64,000 nucleotides of DNA from Amycolatopsis sp. WQ 127309 (GTDB lineage: Bacteria > Actinomycetota > Actinomycetes > Mycobacteriales > Pseudonocardiaceae): positions 2,542,001 through 2,606,000 of the forward strand of contig NZ_CP095481.1 in NCBI RefSeq assembly GCF_023023025.1, written 5' to 3'. Position numbers and translations under genes: made by a program. Positions 57,599 to 64,000 of the stretch are shown piece by piece (position 1 is the stretch's first letter; each line of letters opens with the position of its first letter). The notes beneath the pieces are model-generated. The model worked only from the letters and a program-made list of their open reading frames with translations. It made no database searches and was not told the DNA's origin.

Positions 57599-60067
57599 GT
57601 GCCCGACGATCGATCCCGCTCCTGGCCCGGCCAGGGTCCTGATCCGCGCCGTCAGGGGCCGTCCGGACCACAGGGACCCCGCGGCCAGGGCCCGCGCCGC
57701 CCGCCGACGCCGCCCGGGGGCCGGCCGCAGCAGCAACCCCCGGCGCAGCCGCAGCAGCCGTGGCAGCAGCCGCGCGGCTACCGGCCCGAGCCGCCGCCGA
57801 TGAGCGGCGGGCCCGAGCTGATGACGCACCACGCGTACGAGGAGCAGGACGCCTACGACGACGTCGAGCCGGACGGCGACGGCAAGCCGGTCCTCACCCC
57901 GGAACAACGCAAGAAGCGGCGCTGGAAGATCATCCGGCGCGTCGGCTACGGCGTCGTCGGGGTGTTCGTCGTGCTCCCGGCGATCGCGTTCGTCATCACG
58001 TACTTCCTGGTCGACGTCCCGTCGCCGACGGAGGTCGCGCAGAACCAGAGCCAGGCGGTGACGTACTTCTACGCCGACAACTCGCCGATGGGCAAGGACG
58101 TGCCGCGCGGCGGCAACCGGGTGCTGCTCAGCCCGGACCAGATCCCCGACATCATGAAGCACGCGGCGATCGCGACCGAGGACGACTCGTTCGAGACGAA
58201 CTCCGGCTTCGACGTCGGCGGCCTGCTGCGCGCGGTGTTCAACAACGCCACCGGCGGTACCGGCGGTGGTTCGACGATTTCGCAGCAGTACATCAAGAAG
58301 GCCACCGACAACGACGCCCCGACGTTGACGCGCAAGTGGACCGAGCTGGCCAAGTCCTTCAAGATGAACCAGACGTACGAGAAGAAGGACATCATCACCG
58401 CGTACCTGAACATCATCTACTTCGGGCGCGGGGCGTACGGGGTGGGCGCGGCGTCACAGGCTTTCTTCCACAAGGACGCGAAGGACCTGACCTACTCGGA
58501 AGCGGCGCTGCTCGCCGGCCTGATCCAGCAGCCGGGCCGGTCGGAGAACGACAAGGTCGCGCACGACCGCTGGACCACGGCGCTCGACCGGATGCTGAAG
58601 AACAACTACATCAGCGCGGCCGAGCGCCAGTCGGCGCAGTTCCCGACGCCGATCCCGCTCGAGGACAGCAAGCAGCAGGCCGGCGCGCCGCCCGCGTTCG
58701 TCGTGCAGCAGGTGAAGGACGAGCTCGCCGCGCACGACATCCCGGAGGACCGCTACTACTCCGGCGGCTTCCAGGTGCACACGACGATCGACCCGAAGGC
58801 GCAGCAGGCCGCGGAACAGGCGGCCACCGAAGCGATGAAGGGCCAGGTCGACGACCAGCTGCTCAACGCGCTCGTCGCGGTCGACCCGAAGACCGGCGGT
58901 GTGCTCGCCTACTACGGCGGCAAGCCGATCATCCAGGTCAACGGGCAGGACCAGGCCGGACGCGACTGGGCGGACACCCCGCAGAACCCGGGTTCGTCGA
59001 TGAAGGCGTTCGACCTCACGGCGTTCCTCAAGATGGGCAAGGGCCTCGACTCGACGTTCGACGGCTCCAACAACCGGACGTTCGACGGCCGCGTCGTCCG
59101 CAACGCCGGCCCGGGCAGCAGCTGCTCGACGCAGTGCACCGTCTCCGAGGCGATGATGCGTTCGGCGAACACGGTGTTCTACGACATGGTCCTCAACGAC
59201 ACCAAGCAGGGCCCGGTCAAGCAGGCCGCGCAGGAGGCCGGCGTCACGACCAAGGACGACGGCGGCCAGTCGATCATTTCGACCAAGGACAACAACATCT
59301 CGCTCGGCGGTGGCGAAACGCAGATCACGCCGGTCGACATGGCCTCCGCGTACGCGACCTTCGCGGCCAACGGCGAGCAGCGCGCGCGGCACTTCGTGAC
59401 GAAGGTCGTCAACGGGCAGGACGAAGTCGCGTACGAAGCGCCGACCGACGCCAAGCCCGCGTTCGACAGCGACTCGGACAAGAGCCGGCAGATCGCCGGG
59501 AACGTCACCGAAGCGCTGAAGCCGGTCATCGACTTCTCGCACCTGAAGTGCCCGGCCGGCCACGAGTGCGCCGGCAAGACCGGGACGCAGCAGCACACGA
59601 AGACCGCGGGTGAGCCGTCGTGGGCGGCGAACGCGAACTCGCAGACGTGGATGGTCGGCTACACGCCGTCCGTCTCGGTGGCGGCCTGGGTCGGCGGCGA
59701 CGGCAACAAGCCGCTGCACGGCAAGAACAACTCGCCGATCTACGGCTCGACGATCGCCGGCCCGATGTGGCAGAAGTTCATGTCGCTCTACCTGGCGGGC
59801 AAGCCGGGCGAGAAGTTCGACAAGGTGGACCGCATCGGCGGCGAGGTCGCCCCGCCGCCGTCGTCGGACGTCGCGACGACGACCGACGCGACGCCCACGG
59901 GCGAGAACCCCGACCAGGGCGGCGACCAGGGCGACAACGGCGGGAACGACGGCGACGACCACGGCCACGACGGCGACCAGTCGTCGTCGCAGGAGAGCAC
60001 GCCGAAGCACACGAAGCCGACGTCGTCGAAGGAGACGCCGACCTCGGGGGACGATCCGGGCCGCTGA
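57599..60067 (+). CDS. Class A penicillin-binding protein 2 (tandem paralog)
   Basis: 822 aa from a GTG behind GGAGG. Opens MPDDRSRSWPGQGPDPR, nearly the same as its neighbours, but with a shorter cytoplasmic tail. Membrane anchor about 118-138, GT51 (ATEDDSFETNSGFD), transpeptidase Ser466-x-x-Lys469 (GSSMK), SAN, Lys660-TGT. The tail after about 760 is Asp/Gly/His-rich and then Ser/Thr/Lys-rich, unlike PBP 1. All catalytic motifs are intact. Confidence 0.95.
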   Translation: MPDDRSRSWPGQGPDPRRQGPSGPQGPRGQGPRRPPTPPGGRPQQQPPAQPQQPWQQPRGYRPEPPPMSGGPELMTHHAYEEQDAYDDVEPDGDGKPVLTPEQRKKRRWKIIRRVGYGVVGVFVVLPAIAFVITYFLVDVPSPTEVAQNQSQAVTYFYADNSPMGKDVPRGGNRVLLSPDQIPDIMKHAAIATEDDSFETNSGFDVGGLLRAVFNNATGGTGGGSTISQQYIKKATDNDAPTLTRKWTELAKSFKMNQTYEKKDIITAYLNIIYFGRGAYGVGAASQAFFHKDAKDLTYSEAALLAGLIQQPGRSENDKVAHDRWTTALDRMLKNNYISAAERQSAQFPTPIPLEDSKQQAGAPPAFVVQQVKDELAAHDIPEDRYYSGGFQVHTTIDPKAQQAAEQAATEAMKGQVDDQLLNALVAVDPKTGGVLAYYGGKPIIQVNGQDQAGRDWADTPQNPGSSMKAFDLTAFLKMGKGLDSTFDGSNNRTFDGRVVRNAGPGSSCSTQCTVSEAMMRSANTVFYDMVLNDTKQGPVKQAAQEAGVTTKDDGGQSIISTKDNNISLGGGETQITPVDMASAYATFAANGEQRARHFVTKVVNGQDEVAYEAPTDAKPAFDSDSDKSRQIAGNVTEALKPVIDFSHLKCPAGHECAGKTGTQQHTKTAGEPSWAANANSQTWMVGYTPSVSVAAWVGGDGNKPLHGKNNSPIYGSTIAGPMWQKFMSLYLAGKPGEKFDKVDRIGGEVAPPPSSDVATTTDATPTGENPDQGGDQGDNGGNDGDDHGHDGDQSSSQESTPKHTKPTSSKETPTSGDDPGR

Positions 60068-60145
60068 CGGCCTGAACCACGGTGGGCCGCGGTACGTGTG
60101 CCCTCCGAGAGGACTGCGTCCGCAGCCCACCGTGGAGGCCGGCCC

Positions 60146-62614
60146 GTGACCAACGACCGAACCCGCACTTCGCGCGGTCGCGCTCCCGATCCCCGTCAAC
60201 GTCCCCGGCGGCCGGGCGCCCGGCCGCTGCCCCGCGCCGGGCTGCAGGGCAGCGAACCGGAGCTGATCACCCACCACGTCCACAACGGCACCGAGCCGGA
60301 CGACCCGCCGACGGTGCCGATCCTGCTGCCCCGCCCGGGTCAGCCGCCGCGGCGGCCCCGGCCGAGCACCGAGCAGGACGTGCGGAAACGGCGCTGGCGG
60401 CGGATCCGGCGGATCGGGTACGTGGCGGCGGGGCTGTTCGTCGTCGTACCCGGGATCGCGTTCGCGATCACCTACCTCGCCGTCGACGTCCCGTCACCGG
60501 AGACCGTCGCGCAGGCGCAGGGCCAGGCCGTGACGTACCTCTACCGCGACGGCACCGAGATGGGCAAGGACGTGCCCACCGGCGGCAACCGGCAGATCCT
60601 GGCGGCGAACCAGATCCCGGACGTCGTCAAGAAAGCCGTGATCGCGACCGAGGACGCGTCGTTCGAGACGAACTCGGGCTTCGACGTCGGCGGCATCCTG
60701 CGGGCGGCGTACAACCAGGTCACCGGCGGGTCCGGTGGTGGTTCGACGATTTCCCAGCAGTACATCAAGAACGCGTCCGGCGACGACGACCCGACGCTCA
60801 CGCGCAAGTGGACCGAGCTCGCGAAGTCGTTCAAGATGAACCAGACCTACGAGAAGGCGGACATCATCACCGCCTACCTCAACATCATCTACTTCGGCCG
60901 CGGCGCGTACGGCATCCAGGCCGCCGCGCAGGCCTACTTCGGCCAGGACGTCGGCCAGCTCGACTACTCGCAGGCCGCGTTGCTGGCCGGGCTGATCCAG
61001 CAGCCGGGCCGCTCGGAGAACACCGCCGTCGCCACGGCCCGCTGGACGACGGCGCTGGACCGGATGCTCAAGAACGGTTACCTGACACCGGCCCAGCGCG
61101 CCGCGGCGAAGTTCCCGGCCCCGATCCCGCTGGTGGAGAGCAAGCAGGCCGGCGCGCTGAACCCGTTCGTCAAGAAGCAGGTCAAGGCCGAGCTGGCGGC
61201 GCAGGGGATCAGCGAGCAGGAGTACTACCGCGGCGGGTTCCAGGTGTTCACCACGATCGACTCGCAGGCGCAGCAGTCGGCCGAGCAGGCCGTGACCGAG
61301 CAGATGGCCGAGCAGACCGACACCCAGATCCTCGACGCGCTGGTCGCCGTCGACCCGAAGACCGGCGGCGTGCTCGCCTACTACGGCGGCGATCCGGTGG
61401 TGAAGGGCCCGAACGGCGAAGACCAGGCCGGCCGCGACTGGGCCGACGAGGCGCACAACCCCGGGTCGTCGATGAAGCCGTTCGACCTGGCCGCGTTCCT
61501 CAAGCTCGGCCGCGGTCTCGACGCGCGGTTCGACGGCACCTCACCGCGGACGTTCCCCGGCGTCGACCTGCCGATCCGCAACGCGGGTGACAGCAGCAGC
61601 TGTTCCGACGAGTGCACGGTCGCGGAGGCGATGCAGCGGTCCACGAACACGGTGTTCTACGACATGGTGCTGAACGTGACGAAGCCGTCCGGGGTGGCGG
61701 AAGCCGCGCAGGAAGCGGGTGTCCGCACGAAGGACAACGGCGGCCGCAGCGCGTTGTTCACCGGTGACAACAACATCTCGATCGGCGGCGGCGCGACGCA
61801 GGTGACGCCGGCGGACATGGCCTCGGGCTACGCGACGTTCGCGGCGGGCGGCGTCCAGCGTCAGCGTCACTTCGTGCAGAAGGTGACCAACGCGAACGGC
61901 GAAACGGCGTACGAGGCCCAGGACCGGTCCACGGACGCGTTCGCCGACAACGACGCGGCCAAGAGCGCGCAGATCGCGGGCAACGTGACGGCGGCGCTGG
62001 CGCCGGTCATCCAGTTCTCGCACCTGACCTGCCCGGCCGGCCACGAGTGCGCGGGCAAGACCGGCACCCAGCAGCACACCCCGCAGAACGACGAACCGGC
62101 GTCGGCCGCCAACGCGAACGCCCAGACGTGGATGGTCGGCTACACGCCGTCGGTCTCGGCGGCGGTCTGGGTGGGCAGCGACGGCGACAAGGCGCTGCAC
62201 GGCCCGGGTGGCGCGCCGCTGTTCGGGTCGACGCTGGCGGGCCCGATCTGGGACCGCTTCATGCAGCTGTACCTGCAGGGCAAACCGGCCGAACGCTTCG
62301 ACCGCGTGGCGGCGATCAGCTCGCCGGTGGACCAGCAGCAGGTGGAAGTCCAGTTGCCCCCGCCGCCGCAACAGCAGCAGCAACAGCAGCCGCGCGACCA
62401 GCGGAACCAGGCCCAGCCCGGCGACCGGCAGCAACAGCAGGACCAGCTCCGCCAGTTCCAGCAACGGCTTCAGGAGCTGCAGGACCGCCAGCGCAACCGC
62501 AACGGCGGCGGCAACAACGGCAACGCCACGGGGAACAACACGACCGGGAACAACGGGAACGGCAACGGGGGCAACGACTCCGGCCAGAGCGGCGACCCGG
62601 ATCCGGGCGGCTGA
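60146..62614 (+). CDS. Class A penicillin-binding protein 3 (tandem paralog)
   Basis: 822 aa from a GTG behind GGAGG; an ATG-like start at 60098 would add 16 unlikely residues. Short basic tail, membrane anchor about 90-112, GT51 (ATEDASFETNSGFD), transpeptidase Ser441-x-x-Lys444 (GSSMK), STN in place of SAN, and Lys638-TGT. The C-terminal tail is Gln-rich, then Asn/Gly-rich with short repeats. 78 bp after PBP 2, so the two may share a transcript. Confidence 0.95.
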   Translation: MTNDRTRTSRGRAPDPRQRPRRPGARPLPRAGLQGSEPELITHHVHNGTEPDDPPTVPILLPRPGQPPRRPRPSTEQDVRKRRWRRIRRIGYVAAGLFVVVPGIAFAITYLAVDVPSPETVAQAQGQAVTYLYRDGTEMGKDVPTGGNRQILAANQIPDVVKKAVIATEDASFETNSGFDVGGILRAAYNQVTGGSGGGSTISQQYIKNASGDDDPTLTRKWTELAKSFKMNQTYEKADIITAYLNIIYFGRGAYGIQAAAQAYFGQDVGQLDYSQAALLAGLIQQPGRSENTAVATARWTTALDRMLKNGYLTPAQRAAAKFPAPIPLVESKQAGALNPFVKKQVKAELAAQGISEQEYYRGGFQVFTTIDSQAQQSAEQAVTEQMAEQTDTQILDALVAVDPKTGGVLAYYGGDPVVKGPNGEDQAGRDWADEAHNPGSSMKPFDLAAFLKLGRGLDARFDGTSPRTFPGVDLPIRNAGDSSSCSDECTVAEAMQRSTNTVFYDMVLNVTKPSGVAEAAQEAGVRTKDNGGRSALFTGDNNISIGGGATQVTPADMASGYATFAAGGVQRQRHFVQKVTNANGETAYEAQDRSTDAFADNDAAKSAQIAGNVTAALAPVIQFSHLTCPAGHECAGKTGTQQHTPQNDEPASAANANAQTWMVGYTPSVSAAVWVGSDGDKALHGPGGAPLFGSTLAGPIWDRFMQLYLQGKPAERFDRVAAISSPVDQQQVEVQLPPPPQQQQQQQPRDQRNQAQPGDRQQQQDQLRQFQQRLQELQDRQRNRNGGGNNGNATGNNTTGNNGNGNGGNDSGQSGDPDPGG

Positions 62615-62634
62615 CCCGCGTTTCACAAAGAGAA

Positions 62635-62674
62635 GGCCGTGACCTCGGAGCTGGGGGACACCGAGGTCACGGCC
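62635..62674. terminator. Bidirectional terminator PBP 3 / oxidoreductase
   Basis: GGCCGTGACCTCGG / CCGAGGTCACGGCC, perfect 14-bp arms at 62635-62648 and 62661-62674 between convergent stops. Confidence 0.82.
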
Positions 62675-62683
62675 GGTCTGGGG

Positions 62684-63739
62684 TCAGAGCTCGACGACGA
62701 TCCCTTCGACGCCGGAGCGGTGCGCCGCCTCGATCACGCGCAGGGCCGCGACCGACGACTCCGGGTCGACCGGGAACTCGCCTTCGCCGCGCAGGGCGTC
62801 GCGCACCTGGGCGTAGAACTGCTCGTAGCGACCGGTTTCGGTGGGCACGGTCTTGACGTCGTTGCCGACGCCGATCTTGCCCGCGTCCGCCGCCGGTTCC
62901 ACGCCCCAGCCGTCGTCGCCGGGGCGCATGCCCGTCTTGATCTGGGGTTCCTGGACGTCGAGGCCGTACTTGGTGAACGTCGCCTGGTCGCCGAGCACGC
63001 GGAACCGCGGGTTCTGGGTGCCCGCGAGCGCCGACGCCCACAGCTGCGACCGGACGCCGTTGGCGTGGTGCAGCGCGACGAAGACGTCGTCGTCGACCTG
63101 GACGCCTGCCCGACGGCGGTCGACCTCCGCGTAGACCCGGGTGACCGGGCCGAACAGCTGCAGCGCCTGGTCGACGATGTGCGCGCCGAGGTCGTAGAGC
63201 AGCCCGCCCGCCTCGGCCGGGTCCCCGAACTCGCGCCAGTTGTCCTTCGGCTTGGGCACCCAGCGGTCGTAGCGGGACTCGAAGCGGAACACCTCGCCGA
63301 GGCGGCCCGAGTCGAGGACCTGCCGCACGGTGAGGAAGTCGGAGTCGAGGCGGCGGTTCTGGAAGACGGTGAGCCCGACGCCCGCCGCCTTCGCCGCGGC
63401 GACGACCTGCTCGGCCTCGGCCGCGGTCGGCGCGAACGGCTTGTCGACGACCACCGGCACGCCGGCCGCGATGGCCCGCAGCGCGAGCGGGACGTGCGTG
63501 CGGTTCGGTGTGCTGACCACGATCAGGTCGAGCTCGCCCGCGCGCTCGAACAGCGCGTCGGCGTCCGGGACGATCTCCGCGCCGGGGTTGTCGGTGCGCG
63601 CCTGGACGGCGTTGCTCGACGTCGTGATCACCGCGGGGGTCAGTCCGGGCGTCGCCGCCACCAGCGGTGCGTGGAAGACGCGTCCCCCGATGCCGTAGCC
63701 GAGGATGCCCACCCGCAAGTCGTCAACCATGGCGCCCAT
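62684..63739 (-). CDS. Gfo/Idh/MocA-family oxidoreductase
   Basis: 351 aa; a start three codons later (MVDDLRV) is equally good. Rossmann motif GILGYGIGGRVFHAPL, VVSTPNRTHVPLALRA and the catalytic lysine motif VDKPFAPT, then GGLLYDLGAHIVDQAL. NAD(P)-dependent dehydrogenase of sugars or inositols. Divergent from a ROK regulator, a typical carbohydrate-catabolism pairing; the ROK protein probably controls it. Confidence 0.92.
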   Translation of the reverse strand: MGAMVDDLRVGILGYGIGGRVFHAPLVAATPGLTPAVITTSSNAVQARTDNPGAEIVPDADALFERAGELDLIVVSTPNRTHVPLALRAIAAGVPVVVDKPFAPTAAEAEQVVAAAKAAGVGLTVFQNRRLDSDFLTVRQVLDSGRLGEVFRFESRYDRWVPKPKDNWREFGDPAEAGGLLYDLGAHIVDQALQLFGPVTRVYAEVDRRRAGVQVDDDVFVALHHANGVRSQLWASALAGTQNPRFRVLGDQATFTKYGLDVQEPQIKTGMRPGDDGWGVEPAADAGKIGVGNDVKTVPTETGRYEQFYAQVRDALRGEGEFPVDPESSVAALRVIEAAHRSGVEGIVVEL

Positions 63740-63743
63740 TAAA

Positions 63744-63754
63744 CAACAGTGTTG
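63744..63754. promoter_or_regulatory. CAACA-G-TGTTG dyad between oxidoreductase and ROK gene
   Basis: A 5-1-5 inverted repeat in the 47-bp divergent gap, where a ROK repressor would be expected to bind. Short, so moderate weight. Confidence 0.4.
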
Positions 63755-63786
63755 CGAAATTGACCAGGCATGCGAGGATCTAGACC

Positions 63787-64000
63787 ATGGCGGCCACCGG
63801 GCGGAACCTGCGCAACGTGCGCGAGCACAACCGCGCCCTCCTGCTCACGCACATCCTGCGGGCCGGTGGCCTCAGCCGGGTCGAGCTCGCCGAACGCACC
63901 GGCCTCACCCAGCAGGCCGTGTCCAAGATCGTGCCCGAACTGCTCGACGCCGGCCTCCTGGACGAAGAGCGGCAGCCGTCCGCGGGCGTCGGCAAGCCCC
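63787..64000 (+). CDS. ROK-family transcriptional regulator, N-terminal part (partial)
   Basis: 71 codons before the window ends. A winged helix: NLRNVREHNRALLLTHILRAGGLSRVELAERTGLTQQAVSKIVPELLDAGLL in outline, then the GVGKP turn that in ROK repressors leads into the sugar-kinase-like domain. The rest is outside the window. Probably regulates the divergent oxidoreductase in response to a sugar. Confidence 0.85.
   Translation, partial: MAATGRNLRNVREHNRALLLTHILRAGGLSRVELAERTGLTQQAVSKIVPELLDAGLLDEERQPSAGVGKP

Noticed and set aside
54776..58162. 1128-codon open frame on the minus strand across the penicillin-binding protein genes
   Set aside because: It is antisense to genes with complete catalytic motifs and its Arg/Val/Leu-heavy translation is the usual shadow of GC-rich coding DNA.
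62334..62614. Gln- and Asn/Gly-rich repeats at the end of PBP 3 as a CRISPR or mobile repeat
   Set aside because: They are codon-level repeats inside an open frame encoding a low-complexity tail, with no spacers or regular unit length.

Overview
The window is about 64 kb of very GC-rich actinobacterial chromosome. Dense overlapping operons, frequent GTG starts, F420-type luciferase-like oxidoreductases, mycobacterial-style gene order (htdX-fabG4-fadA2 and ino1-padR-DUF5318-ponA) and many leaderless promoters point to Pseudonocardiaceae. An Amycolatopsis-like organism is my best guess; this is inference, since no rRNA or other taxonomic marker is present. I found no tRNA, rRNA, prophage, insertion sequence or CRISPR array. 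The window looks like core chromosome with small accessory patches.

Layout. 1-4.4 kb: fatty-acyl metabolism (TetR tail, MaoC hydratase, large FabG, thiolase around a strong palindromic operator), then a DoxX-like protein. 4.4-7.8 kb: a TipA-like MerR regulator with an internal start, an S1-like protein, an AAA ATPase flanked by related repeats, and a 49-aa protein. 7.9-14.2 kb: MarR-GNAT fusion, AhpD-like protein, ceramidase-like membrane protein, DUF3311/sodium-solute symporter pair, secreted tripeptidyl-aminopeptidase, XRE regulator. 14.2-18.4 kb: a minus-strand operon of two LLM oxidoreductases, an ABC ATPase, a frame-disrupted membrane partner and an orphan EndoU-like protein. 18.4-20.6 kb: GTP-dependent PEP carboxykinase with a structured leader.

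20.6-27.3 kb: a minus-strand block with two dynamin-like GTPases, a GrpE-like protein, a YqeB-like/TetR pair, an unknown 215-aa protein and an acidic calcium-binding-type protein. 27.4-29.2 kb: NarL-type two-component system. 29.2-31.9 kb: DUF559 nuclease-like protein and an SDR/TetR pair. 32-35.5 kb: two paralogous ABC ATPase/permease pairs. 35.7-37 kb: hypothetical protein and trmB. 37-42.7 kb: FtsX-type ABC exporter divergent from a second two-component system. 42.7-50.3 kb: SAH/MTA-deaminase-like amidohydrolase, SDR overlapping an SdrD-B surface protein, PhoX phosphatase, MFS/MarR pair. 50.3-52.2 kb: HAD hydrolase, sigma/anti-sigma pair. 52.3-62.6 kb: ino1, padR, DUF5318 and three tandem class A penicillin-binding proteins. 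62.7-64 kb: Gfo/Idh/MocA oxidoreductase divergent from a ROK regulator cut by the window end.

Two themes recur. Many genes have a TANNNT hexamer 6-7 nt before an ATG/GTG with no Shine-Dalgarno, so they are probably leaderless. Long perfect hairpins, including a small family built on an ACTTTCC/AGGGAAAG core, sit at gene ends as terminators. The most unusual items are the TipA-like gene with a second ribosome binding site, the dynamin/GrpE-like block, the ABC-linked EndoU-like protein, the repeats around the AAA ATPase, and the triplicated penicillin-binding protein genes.
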